From: Flavobacteriales bacterium UBA7325 | GTDB taxonomy: Bacteria; Bacteroidota; Bacteroidia; Flavobacteriales_D; Crocinitomicaceae | Reading direction: 5' to 3' | Length of the DNA: 12,562 nt | Assembly (NCBI GenBank): GCA_002471375.1 | Contig: DKPV01000081.1 | Coordinates: 1 to 12,562, forward strand | Shown: positions 1 to 7,025 of the stretch, in pieces | How the letters are laid out: the number at the start of each line of letters is the position of its first letter | How positions within the stretch are numbered: the stretch's first letter is position 1 | Made by a program: the position numbers and the translations under genes | Notes under the pieces: model-generated | The model's database searches: none | What the model was told of the DNA's origin: nothing | The model's input: the letters and a program-made list of their open reading frames with translations, nothing else

Positions 1-1521
1 AGTGAGGGTGATTTTCACGAAGCTCTTAATGTTGCCTCAGTGTGGGATTTACCCGTGATATTTGGAATTGAAAATAACAAGTGGGGCTTGTCAACTCCTT
101 CGAATGAGCAATTCAGATGTAAACAATTCATAGATAAAGGAATTGGCTACGGAATGGAAGCTGTCCAGGTGAATGGAAATGACATTCTTCAAGTGATTTC
201 AACAGTAAGAAAGATCGCAGGGGATATGCGTAAAAATCCTAAGCCCGTTCTTCTAGAGTTTATGACATTTAGGATGCGTGGTCATGAGGAGGCTTCAGGG
301 ACGAAGTATTACCCAGAAGGTATTCAAGATGAATGGGAACAATTCGATCCATTAAAATCATTCTCTGATTTCCTTTATCGTGAAGGGGTTCTGTCTGAAG
401 CGGTAGAAGAACAATACAGAAAAGAGATTAAAAAAGAAATTCAAGATGGACTTGATGCTGCATATGCTCAGCCAGAAATTACACCAGATTTAGATGCAGA
501 ATTAAATGATATCTATGCTGACTATGATCAGTCGGTAGTTGTTGCTTCTGGGAAGACCTCAGAAAAAAGACTAGTCGATGCTGTCCAAGATGGTCTTCGT
601 CAATCGATGGAGAAATATGACGACCTCATTATTATGGGACAAGATGTCGCAGAGTATGGAGGTGTATTCAAAATTACCGAAGGGTTCGTTGAACAATTCG
701 GTAAAGAGCGAGTGCGAAATACTCCAATCTGTGAATCTGCAATTGTGGGTGCCGGATTAGGTCTTTCTATTGCTGGAATGAAAGCAGTAGTGGAGATGCA
801 ATTTGCAGATTTCGTGACTTGTGGATTTAATCAAATAGTAAACAACTTAGCCAAAATGCACTGGCGTTGGGGTCAAAATGCTGATGTCGTTGTTCGAATG
901 CCAACCGGAGCTGGTTCAGCGGCAGGGCCGTTTCACTCTCAAAGCAATGAGGCTTGGTTCTTTCATACGCCAGGACTTAAAATTGTATACCCATCTTCTC
1001 CATTTGAGGCAAAAGGATTATTGGCAGCAGCGATTGAAGATCCTAATCCCGTGCTAGTATTTGAGCATAAGTTCTTGTACCGCAGTATACGTGAAGAAAT
1101 TCCTGATGATTACTATACTGTCGAAATTGGAAAAGCGAAGACTGTCAGAGAAGGATCAGACTTAACAATCATTACCTACGGTTTAGGAGTTCACTGGGCA
1201 AAGAATTACGCAGATGAAAATTCAGAGATGAGTATTGAGATTCTTGACCTTCGAACGTTACTACCTTTAGATGAAGAAGCGATATACGCTGCTTCTAGAA
1301 AAACAGGTCGAGTTATCGTTCTCCATGAGGATTGCATGACTGGCGGAATAGGAGGAGAGCTCGTGGCTTTGATTTCTGAAAATTGTTTTGAATCTTTGGA
1401 TGCACCAGTTAAACGAGTTGCATCACTTGATACTCCTGTACCATTTGCTGAAAAATTAGAGCAACAATTCTTACCAAAGACAAGACTTCAAGAGGCAATT
1501 GAGGATGTTTTGAACTACTAA
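1..1521 (+). CDS. Fused E1 alpha-beta subunit of a 2-oxoacid (probably branched-chain) dehydrogenase, 5' partial
   Basis: Thiamine-diphosphate-dependent E1 that decarboxylates a 2-oxoacid and passes the acyl group to the lipoyl E2 of a cytoplasmic dehydrogenase complex. The frame is open from base 1, so the gene starts left of the window; 506 residues are visible. The first residues, SEGDFHEALN, and ENN at 70-78 are the downstream half of the ThDP motif; its GDG half must lie outside. RGHEEASG (about 274-297) is the E1-alpha active-site loop. From about 550 the beta part begins, with GQDVAEYGGVF, an ICESAIVGAG segment carrying the expected ThDP-activating Glu, and FHSQSNEAWF. EHKFLYR resembles branched-chain E1-beta. 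Alpha and beta in one chain is a known Bacteroidota arrangement, usually about 660-700 residues, so roughly 150-190 are missing. The substrate (branched-chain oxoacids rather than pyruvate) is inferred from beta-domain resemblance only. It stands alone, with a terminator just after the stop. Confidence 0.93.
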   Translation, partial: SEGDFHEALNVASVWDLPVIFGIENNKWGLSTPSNEQFRCKQFIDKGIGYGMEAVQVNGNDILQVISTVRKIAGDMRKNPKPVLLEFMTFRMRGHEEASGTKYYPEGIQDEWEQFDPLKSFSDFLYREGVLSEAVEEQYRKEIKKEIQDGLDAAYAQPEITPDLDAELNDIYADYDQSVVVASGKTSEKRLVDAVQDGLRQSMEKYDDLIIMGQDVAEYGGVFKITEGFVEQFGKERVRNTPICESAIVGAGLGLSIAGMKAVVEMQFADFVTCGFNQIVNNLAKMHWRWGQNADVVVRMPTGAGSAAGPFHSQSNEAWFFHTPGLKIVYPSSPFEAKGLLAAAIEDPNPVLVFEHKFLYRSIREEIPDDYYTVEIGKAKTVREGSDLTIITYGLGVHWAKNYADENSEMSIEILDLRTLLPLDEEAIYAASRKTGRVIVLHEDCMTGGIGGELVALISENCFESLDAPVKRVASLDTPVPFAEKLEQQFLPKTRLQEAIEDVLNY

Positions 1522-1533
1522 AAATTAAGCATG

Positions 1534-1568
1534 AAAAAAGCGCATCTGAATTTCAGATGCGCTTTTTT
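1534..1568. terminator. Bidirectional intrinsic terminator between E1 and lolA
   Basis: Perfect inverted repeat: A6 followed by GCGCATCTGA at 1534-1549, then TCAGATGCGC plus T6 at 1553-1568, with a three-base loop. The A-run and T-run on the two sides give a U-tract on either strand, so it can end both the plus-strand E1 transcript (stop at 1521) and the minus-strand lolA transcript (stop at 1586). Confidence 0.9.
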
Positions 1569-1585
1569 ATTTGATTTAGAATCGT

Positions 1586-2221
1586 TTAATCTTCTATCAA
1601 TTTATATCCAGGAAATTTCGCCTTGTTATATACAAACTTAGAGTCGCTTACCGTAGGGTTCGCAGTATACTTTTTAAGGCGGTAGGTCTTCTTGGTTGCA
1701 TCTTTCATTTTGATGATCACCTTTTTTAGTTCATTCTTCGCTTTTGAAACATATACAACTATCGTTGTAAAGTCAACGGAGCGAGGATTCTTAGGGTAGA
1801 GGTAAATCTTGTGAACAGTTTCATCACTTAAAGCCTCCTCCTTAATATATTTGCTTTTAAATCCAGTTTCCCAGATCGTCATCAATTTCTTAGGGTTCAT
1901 CAACTCGTCATCGTCCTCGTCTGCATCTGCAGCGTACGTAGTTTTTTCCTCCTTTACAACAGTCCATGTCTTAAGGCCATTCGAAATTATCGTATTGTCA
2001 CCAAGAGACGCATAATACTTATTTTCCTTAACCCAACCTTTACCAAACAGGTTCTGGTTTACTCCAGCATCTTTGTTATATGTGTTCTCACTGAACTCAA
2101 TATAGAATGAGTTAGTCGCGTTGATCTTTTTTGAAAGCTTCGCTAAAATTGCGTCTGATTTCGCATCTTGTCCAAATGAGACAAATGTGAAAAATGTAAA
2201 TATTACTGCAAGTATTTTCAT
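1586..2221 (-). CDS. lolA: LolA-family outer-membrane lipoprotein carrier protein
   Basis: Periplasmic chaperone-like protein of the LolA family, which carries lipoproteins from the inner to the outer membrane. The 211 residues start with a signal peptide (MKILAVIFTFFTFVSFGQ) with probable cleavage near Gly17-Gln18. The body fits LolA: an early helix (DAILAKLSKKI, 23-33), a strand with FSE (43-45), F.GKGWV..NKYYA (59-71), the turn SNGLKTW (80-86) and the acidic stretch DADEDDDELMNP (99-110) followed by KKL. This acidic loop ahead of a helix is, from memory, usual in Bacteroidota members. The ATG at 2221 is chosen because it gives the signal peptide. The upstream esterase gene ends 54 bases before it on the same strand, so cotranscription is possible, but a weak promoter-like GATATTTG lies in the gap. 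Distant LolA-fold proteins can have other roles, so the lipoprotein-carrier role is a family inference. Confidence 0.85.
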   Translation of the reverse strand: MKILAVIFTFFTFVSFGQDAKSDAILAKLSKKINATNSFYIEFSENTYNKDAGVNQNLFGKGWVKENKYYASLGDNTIISNGLKTWTVVKEEKTTYAADADEDDDELMNPKKLMTIWETGFKSKYIKEEALSDETVHKIYLYPKNPRSVDFTTIVVYVSKAKNELKKVIIKMKDATKKTYRLKKYTANPTVSDSKFVYNKAKFPGYKLIED

Positions 2222-2240
2222 GTCATTATTGTTTTCATTG

Positions 2241-2248
2241 CAAATATC
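2241..2248 (-). promoter_or_regulatory. Weak -7 element candidate for lolA
   Basis: On the minus strand this reads GATATTTG, one mismatch from the Bacteroidota -7 consensus TAnnTTTG, 19 bases before the lolA ATG. I see no TTG at the usual -33 distance. A T7-GGCACA tract lies just upstream (2267-2255). It may be chance; lolA could instead be read through from the esterase gene. Confidence 0.3.
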
Positions 2249-2275
2249 GAAAATTGTGCCAAAAAAATGGCGAAA

Positions 2276-2911
2276 TCACGAATTACTATCCATTTGACGA
2301 AGTATTACTGTTAAAGTTTCGTTAACTATATCATGAGTTCCTCTGTAAGGCACTATTTGATAGCCTAGCTCCTTATAATACTCCATTAATTTTTTCTGTG
2401 AATTTTCTTCATAGAACTCATCATTATCGCCAATTGCGAAATAATGGTTCACATTATTATTACTTGTAGTTTTAAAGTGTAGGTCAGGAGGAAAAATACA
2501 TGCCCAAAGTGCAATCCCATCAAATTTGACTGTTCCTAATTGTTCCCATCGAGCAGCTGCTGCACCTCCTTGAGAAAAGCCGAGCAGATATCGTTTCCTT
2601 ATGTTGTAGCGTTGCGAAATCTCTTCATCGACCTGATTTAAAAAGGATATAGTGTCTTCAATGTCTGAGTCACGCGACTCTTTCGTCATCCATGAAGCTC
2701 CTACACGACCTGAACTCCCGTTAATATAAAATCTATGCATACCCTCGGGAGCAACAATCAATAGGTCTTCTGGTGTACTCCTGAATTTCCGGATAAAAAA
2801 CTCAACGAGCTGACCATATCCATGAAGTACATAGAGTACTTTTTCCACATCAGAAGGTCTTGCAATCTCTTGATATCTAAAGGTTTTTGTATGTTGAAAT
2901 TGATGCTCCAT
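2276..2911 (-). CDS. Alpha/beta-hydrolase esterase (carboxylesterase/phospholipase type)
   Basis: Small cytoplasmic serine hydrolase of 211 residues, close to the usual length of the carboxylesterase/phospholipase (Abhydrolase_2) group. In order: strand VEKVLYVLHGYGQ (22-34) with the HGYGQ oxyanion-hole turn, a loop with APEG (54-57), the nucleophile elbow GFSQGG (111-116) with Ser113, an acid-bearing loop GDNDEF (161-166) where Asp162 or Asp164 would be the catalytic acid, and His193 in GTHDIV. All three triad members are present in order, so the enzyme looks active. No signal peptide is seen. The substrate is unknown; relatives cleave short acyl esters or acylated proteins. The ATG at 2911 sits 8 bases after a perfect -7 element, TATATTTG. 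The gene is divergent from the TonB-dependent receptor and lies 54 bases upstream of lolA on the same strand. Confidence 0.85.
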   Translation of the reverse strand: MEHQFQHTKTFRYQEIARPSDVEKVLYVLHGYGQLVEFFIRKFRSTPEDLLIVAPEGMHRFYINGSSGRVGASWMTKESRDSDIEDTISFLNQVDEEISQRYNIRKRYLLGFSQGGAAAARWEQLGTVKFDGIALWACIFPPDLHFKTTSNNNVNHYFAIGDNDEFYEENSQKKLMEYYKELGYQIVPYRGTHDIVNETLTVILRQMDSNS

Positions 2912-2919
2912 AATAGAGC

Positions 2920-2927
2920 CAAATATA
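2920..2927 (-). promoter_or_regulatory. -7 promoter element of the esterase gene
   Basis: Minus strand reads TATATTTG, a perfect TAnnTTTG, 8 bases before the esterase ATG at 2911. No TTG is visible at the -33 distance. The predicted leader is only a few bases long. Confidence 0.6.
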
Positions 2928-2961
2928 CTACTTATTTAACTGCATCTTTTTGGCACGTTCA

Positions 2962-2990
2962 TTGTGGCAATTCGAATAATATTACCTTTG
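2962..2990 (+). promoter_or_regulatory. Promoter of the TonB-dependent receptor gene
   Basis: TTG at 2962-2964, an 18-base spacer and a perfect TACCTTTG at 2983-2990 fit the Bacteroidota -33/-7 pattern. Only 5 bases (TATAC) separate the element from the ATG at 2996, so the mRNA would begin at or next to the start codon. It overlaps a sigma-54-like sequence, TTGGCACG-N4-TTGT, at 2950-2965. Confidence 0.7.
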
Positions 2991-2995
2991 TATAC

Positions 2996-5425
2996 ATGAC
3001 TAAATTTTCTGCCTCATTACTTCTTTTGAGCCTGTTTCTCCTTGGAATTTCTCCTTTGACAAATGCGCAAGAGATTATGGTGAAAGATAAAATTTCTCAG
3101 CAGTCTATTCCTAGTGCAGATATTTATTCTCTTAAACCTTTAGTGCGCGTCCGTGCGGATATAAATGGTCGATTTAGACTTGAACGGTTTATTGGTTGCG
3201 ACACTATTTATGTGAGTTATCCCGAGTACGCTACAGGCGTGTTTACATATGCTGAACTGAGCAAGGTGACTGGTATAGAGCTTTCGGATGATATTCTCGC
3301 TATTGGGGAAACGGTTGTCACAGGAAATCGTTGGGAACAAGATAAAGTGAAGATTCCTGGAAAAATTCATAAAATGAAAATACGGGATGTTGAATTAATC
3401 AGCCCTCAAACATCTGCGGATTTACTAGAGTCAAGTGGTTTTGTTTTTGTTCAAAAAAGCCAACTGGCAGGTGGGTCTCCGCAATTGAGAGGTTTCGGAA
3501 CAAATCGCGTTTTAATTTCGGTGGATGGAGTTAGAATGAACAACGCAATCTTCAGATCTGGAAATTTGCAAAATGTGATTTCCATGGATGCAAACTCATT
3601 AGAATCAGTTGAAGTTCTTTTTGGACCTGGAGCGGTAACGTATGGATCTGATGCTATTGGTGGGGTAATGAACTTCAGAACAAAGGAGGCCAAGTTTTCG
3701 CCTGATTCTGTAAAAACGCTTACCAGAACGAACATATTCAGTCGTTACTCATCGGCTAGTAATGAAATCACTTCACATTTTGATCTAAATATTGGAACGA
3801 AAAAATGGGCTTTCTTAACGGCAGGTACATTTTCTAGATATGGTGATTTGAAGGCTGGGAAGTACGGTGATTCATCTTTTTTGCGTCCAACATACCAACA
3901 AATCATTAATGGTATCGACTCTACCTTGGTGAACGATGATCCTCAATTACAGGTGAATTCGGGGTTCAGTCAAATGAATGTGATGCAAAAAATCAGATTT
4001 CAACCTTCGGAAAATTTAGAATTCGATTTTATTGCAAACTTTTCTAGAACTTCAGACGCACCACGTTATGATCGATTAATTCTCGACTCAGACAATGATG
4101 GAGTTTTGGATAAAGCTGAATGGTATTATGGACCGCAGCAGTGGATGATGTATAATTTAGGTATGTCGCATTCAAGAGATAAAGGAATCTACAGCGACAT
4201 GAAAATAACGACTACTTACCAAGTATTTGAGGAGAGTCGAAATGATCGAAAAACAGGAAGTTCTTTGATTCGACGACAAGCTGAAAGAGTTAATGCATTA
4301 TCCGTAAATCTGGATTTCGATAAAGTACTCAGTCCTGCACTCACATTATTTTATGGACTTGAAGCAATAGGGAATCAGGTTACTTCAAATGCTTATCGCG
4401 AAGATATTTTCACAAATGAGCGAACAACAATTAACTCTCGCTATCCTAATGGATCAAAATGGCAGGCATATGGAGCCTTCATGAATACCAAATATGCGAT
4501 AACCGAAAAATGGATATTGAGTGGAGGAATCAGATATAGTTATTATCAAATCAATGCCGATTTCGATACATCGTTATTTGCTTTTCCTGTAACATCGACT
4601 AAGAACGCGAACAGCGCGTTGAATGGTAGTGTTGGACTTGTCTTTAATCCAAGCGATCTTTTTCAAATTTATACGAACGCATCGACTGGATTCAGAGCGC
4701 CGAATATTGATGATCTCGGAAAGGTGTTTGATTCAGAACCTGGATCGGTGATTGTTCCGAATGTTGATTTGAAGCCAGAGTATGCATATAATGGCGAAGT
4801 CGGCTTTGTTTGGTCTATAAAGAATAAGGTCAAGCTAGAAGCTGCAGCATATTACACCTATCTACAAGATGCTTTGGCTCGGGCAAATTACTCGTTCAAT
4901 GGACAAGATAGTATTGTCTACGAAGGTACGCTTAGTAATGTCCAAGCAGTTCAAAATGTTTCGGATGCAACAGTCTACGGTGCGCAGGGTGGAGTTGATG
5001 TTGCTTTAGCCAAGGGTCTCACCTTGAGAAGTACCATTAGTTATCAAATAGGAAGAGAATACAACACGGATAGCTCTCAGTATTTTCCGAAATCTCATGT
5101 TGCGCCAACTTTTGGGAGAACGTCTCTTGCCTACCAGACGCGAAGGTTTCGTGTTGATTTTTACGCAATGTATCAGGCTAAAATGGATCCGGAGGATCTT
5201 CCTTTAAATGAGCGGGGTGACCTTTCCTATGCAATTGATGAGAATGGTGAATCCTACACCCCCGAGTGGTACACGCTTAATTTGAAGGCAGCATTCTTTT
5301 TTAATAAACACCTTTCAATAACCGGTGGAGTTGAGAATATTACCAACCAATTATACCGAACGACAGGATCAGGGATTAGCGCTTCTGGAAGAAATTTTCT
5401 AATTTCTGTAAAAGCTACATTTTAG
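2996..5425 (+). CDS. TonB-dependent outer-membrane receptor, haem/siderophore-receptor-like
   Basis: Outer-membrane active transporter energised by TonB/ExbBD. The 809-residue chain starts at 2996, giving a clean signal peptide (MTKFSASLLLLSLFLLGIS, then NAQ); the frame stays open further upstream, but that stretch crosses the promoter and lacks signal-peptide character. Residues 25-100 form a carboxypeptidase-regulatory-like (CarboxypepD_reg) domain typical of Bacteroidota receptors. ETVVTG (105-110) is TonB-box-like. The plug spans about 115-230, with ADLLESSGFVFVQKSQLAGG, SPQLRGFGTNRVLISVDGVR and LFGPGAVTYGSDAIGG. The 22-strand barrel follows and ends in VKATF, with the C-terminal Phe expected for BAM recognition. 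The plug and the FRAP (566-569) and PNVDLKPE (588-595) motifs resemble haem/haemoglobin receptors, but no His lies between the two motifs, so the ligand is uncertain. No TonB or SusD-like gene is adjacent. It converges on a lipoprotein gene 19 bases downstream. Confidence 0.93.
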   Translation: MTKFSASLLLLSLFLLGISPLTNAQEIMVKDKISQQSIPSADIYSLKPLVRVRADINGRFRLERFIGCDTIYVSYPEYATGVFTYAELSKVTGIELSDDILAIGETVVTGNRWEQDKVKIPGKIHKMKIRDVELISPQTSADLLESSGFVFVQKSQLAGGSPQLRGFGTNRVLISVDGVRMNNAIFRSGNLQNVISMDANSLESVEVLFGPGAVTYGSDAIGGVMNFRTKEAKFSPDSVKTLTRTNIFSRYSSASNEITSHFDLNIGTKKWAFLTAGTFSRYGDLKAGKYGDSSFLRPTYQQIINGIDSTLVNDDPQLQVNSGFSQMNVMQKIRFQPSENLEFDFIANFSRTSDAPRYDRLILDSDNDGVLDKAEWYYGPQQWMMYNLGMSHSRDKGIYSDMKITTTYQVFEESRNDRKTGSSLIRRQAERVNALSVNLDFDKVLSPALTLFYGLEAIGNQVTSNAYREDIFTNERTTINSRYPNGSKWQAYGAFMNTKYAITEKWILSGGIRYSYYQINADFDTSLFAFPVTSTKNANSALNGSVGLVFNPSDLFQIYTNASTGFRAPNIDDLGKVFDSEPGSVIVPNVDLKPEYAYNGEVGFVWSIKNKVKLEAAAYYTYLQDALARANYSFNGQDSIVYEGTLSNVQAVQNVSDATVYGAQGGVDVALAKGLTLRSTISYQIGREYNTDSSQYFPKSHVAPTFGRTSLAYQTRRFRVDFYAMYQAKMDPEDLPLNERGDLSYAIDENGESYTPEWYTLNLKAAFFFNKHLSITGGVENITNQLYRTTGSGISASGRNFLISVKATF

Positions 5426-5444
5426 TAATCGTAGCTACAGTCTT

Positions 5445-6224
5445 CTATTGAGCTTTTTGTGTGTAATACTTGAAGTCTTGTTCATTAAAGAACCAGCGGC
5501 GCTCAAGTTGATCTGTTCCAACAATATCAGGATTGAACTCATAAATGTCAAATTCACTTTCAGGAACAATATTCTCAAAACTTCCTTTGTAGACAACGAT
5601 GTCCTTGCACATTGAGTAGCTGCCTGTTTCGTAACGCACTTTAAATGCTTCAGATTCTTTCTCACCAACTCCTGAAAAAATTGGTGTTTGCAGTATTTGT
5701 CTTGGATGTCCATTCATGACTGTATAATAATCCCGAAATCCTGCATCTTTTATTCGGTAATCTACTGTGAAATCCATATGATTAGGGGTTCTAATTTGCT
5801 CAAAGTTGATTGCTAGCTTAGCGTGAGGGCTTGAAGGGATAACCTTAGGAGGATCGAACTTACGCGTGAATCCATCTATATAGACTATGTAGTTGAAATG
5901 CCCCATGTATCCCGTTTCGGCATATTTAGGGAGCTGTCCAGACGCAATAGCTTTTGTCATTGCTCTATCGAGTAAATTTACGGCAACCACTATATCAAGG
6001 CTATCATCACCATCGCAATCTCCTCTAAATATTTCGTAAGTATATTTTTCAGTTGCTGTTATATCCAACGTAGACTTAATATGTTTGTTGATTGCCTCAT
6101 CAAGTGGCAGTCCTTCCAACGGATCAACTAAAACAATATCATCAGGTAATATGCTATCATTTGGGTCTGTCTCCTCCGAACATCCAACAAGCAGCACTAA
6201 ACAAAATAGGAGTGTAATTCTCAT
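5445..6224 (-). CDS. Hypothetical lipoprotein with one FG-GAP-like calcium loop
   Basis: Unrecognised 259-residue lipoprotein. A short signal peptide ends in the lipobox LVGC (12-15), so Cys15 should be lipidated by Lgt and the protein processed by LspA; the next residues are SEETDPND. Residues 68-81 read GDCDGDDSLDIVVA, matching the Asp-rich calcium-binding loop plus following strand of FG-GAP/VCBS repeats, but only one copy is present. The rest (YIVYIDG, FDPPKVIPSS, FTVDYRIKDAG, VRYETGSY) looks beta-rich, with no enzymatic motif seen. The start at 6224 is set by the signal peptide and by a perfect TATCTTTG 4 bases upstream. It is divergent from ung and converges on the receptor gene. A role next to the receptor is conceivable, but opposite orientation argues against one transcript. 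Function unknown. Confidence 0.8.
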   Translation of the reverse strand: MRITLLFCLVLLVGCSEETDPNDSILPDDIVLVDPLEGLPLDEAINKHIKSTLDITATEKYTYEIFRGDCDGDDSLDIVVAVNLLDRAMTKAIASGQLPKYAETGYMGHFNYIVYIDGFTRKFDPPKVIPSSPHAKLAINFEQIRTPNHMDFTVDYRIKDAGFRDYYTVMNGHPRQILQTPIFSGVGEKESEAFKVRYETGSYSMCKDIVVYKGSFENIVPESEFDIYEFNPDIVGTDQLERRWFFNEQDFKYYTQKAQ

Positions 6225-6228
6225 TGCT

Positions 6229-6255
6229 CAAAGATAGTACGATCTTCTAAATCAA
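6229..6255 (-). promoter_or_regulatory. Promoter of the calcium-loop lipoprotein gene
   Basis: Minus strand: TTG (6255-6253), 16-base spacer, perfect TATCTTTG (6236-6229), then only 4 bases to the ATG at 6224. The spacer is slightly short, but the -7 element is exact. Predicts a leaderless mRNA. Confidence 0.6.
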
Positions 6256-6281
6256 CCATGACCGATTAATCAATGAATAAC

Positions 6282-6289
6282 TATTTTTG
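6282..6289 (+). promoter_or_regulatory. -7 promoter element of ung
   Basis: TATTTTTG, a perfect TAnnTTTG, exactly 5 bases before the ATG at 6295. No convincing -33 TTG is seen. It supports the first of two close in-frame ATGs (6295 and 6301) as the start of a leaderless message. Confidence 0.55.
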
Positions 6290-6294
6290 TCTTC

Positions 6295-6966
6295 ATGATC
6301 ATGAAACTTGAAAAATCTTGGCAGCTACAACTGCAATCTGAGTTCTCCAAGCCGTATTTTGAAAAGTTGATGGACTTTGTGAGTAGTGAATTCTCAAACG
6401 GTTCTTCCAGAGTTTTCCCAAAGGAGAATGAAATTTTTCGTGCTTTTGAAAGTTGCCCTTTTAACGATGTGAAGGTTGTAATCTTAGGGCAAGATCCTTA
6501 TCCAACACTTGGACATGCTCATGGATTATGCTTTTCGGTGGAGTCAGATGTTCTGCCCCTTCCCAAAAGTCTCAAAAATATCTTCAAAGAAATCGAAGCT
6601 GATTTAGAGATTGCACCACATGAAAATGGTGACTTGAATCGCTGGACGAAACAAGGGGTGCTACTACTTAATACAGTGCTCACCGTGAGAGAGGGACAAG
6701 CTGACAGTCACAAAGGTGTTGGTTGGGAGATATTCACGGATGCCGTTATTGCTAAATTGAATGAAAGAAAGACTGGGGTAGTATACTTGCTGTGGGGATC
6801 TAAGGCTATAAAAAAAGCAGAGAGTGTTAATCGCAATGATAATCTTGTGTTGAGTTCACCGCACCCTTCACCACTCTCAGCCTATCGAGGTTTCTTTGGT
6901 TGTAGGCATTTCTCTAAAACCAATGAGTATCTCACTAGGCGTGGAATAAAAGGAATTGAATGGTAG
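6295..6966 (+). CDS. ung: Uracil-DNA glycosylase, family 1
   Basis: Removes uracil from DNA as the first step of base-excision repair in the cytoplasm. The 223-residue length is normal for the family. Motif 1 is VVILGQDPYPTLGHAHGLCF (61-80): Asp67 is the water-activating residue, Tyr69 the thymine-excluding Tyr and Phe80 the uracil-stacking Phe. The next position, His in the E. coli GQDPYH motif, is Pro70 here. LLLNTVLTVREGQADSH (123-139) holds Asn126, which reads uracil. HPSPLSAYRGFFGCRHF (190-206) holds catalytic His190 and the DNA-intercalating Leu194. All key residues are therefore present. ATG 6295 (MIMK) is preferred over 6301 because of the -7 element 5 bases upstream. It is followed 59 bases later by hemE, which has its own promoter, and is divergent from the lipoprotein gene. 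Confidence 0.97.
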   Translation: MIMKLEKSWQLQLQSEFSKPYFEKLMDFVSSEFSNGSSRVFPKENEIFRAFESCPFNDVKVVILGQDPYPTLGHAHGLCFSVESDVLPLPKSLKNIFKEIEADLEIAPHENGDLNRWTKQGVLLLNTVLTVREGQADSHKGVGWEIFTDAVIAKLNERKTGVVYLLWGSKAIKKAESVNRNDNLVLSSPHPSPLSAYRGFFGCRHFSKTNEYLTRRGIKGIEW

Positions 6967-6982
6967 ACTAAATTTCTAGTCT
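6965..6982 (+). other. Weak hairpin after ung
   Basis: AGACTA / TAGTCT with a 6-base loop, starting within the ung stop codon. There is no T-tract after it, so it is at best a weak transcript-end structure. Confidence 0.25.
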
Positions 6983-6989
6983 TGCAATA

Positions 6990-7020
6990 TTGTATCAATC
7001 CAGTGAACCTCTTATCTTTG
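6990..7020 (+). promoter_or_regulatory. Promoter of hemE
   Basis: TTG at 6990-6992, a 20-base spacer, and a perfect TATCTTTG at 7013-7020, followed by 5 bases (CAGCA) and the ATG at 7026. This layout argues that the TTG at 6990, an in-frame possible start, is a -33 element and not a start codon. Confidence 0.7.
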
Positions 7021-7025
7021 CAGCA

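Noticed and set aside
2258..2271. GCCA-A6-TGGC inverted repeat after the esterase stop as a terminator
   Set aside because: Only four base pairs, with the homopolymer in the loop rather than after the stem; probably chance.
2822..2995. Upstream extension of the receptor frame to an ATG at 2822
   Set aside because: It would overlap the divergent esterase gene, run through both promoters and bury the signal peptide 58 residues inside the protein.
5413..5436. Hairpin AGCTAC / GTAGCT at the end of the receptor gene as a terminator
   Set aside because: Only a 6-base stem with a 12-base loop, overlapping the stop codon, and no T-tract directly after it.
5435..5713. Minus-strand open frame overlapping the lipoprotein at 5445-6224 in another frame
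   Set aside because: The lipoprotein frame has a lipobox and its own promoter; the other frame has neither and looks like a shadow.
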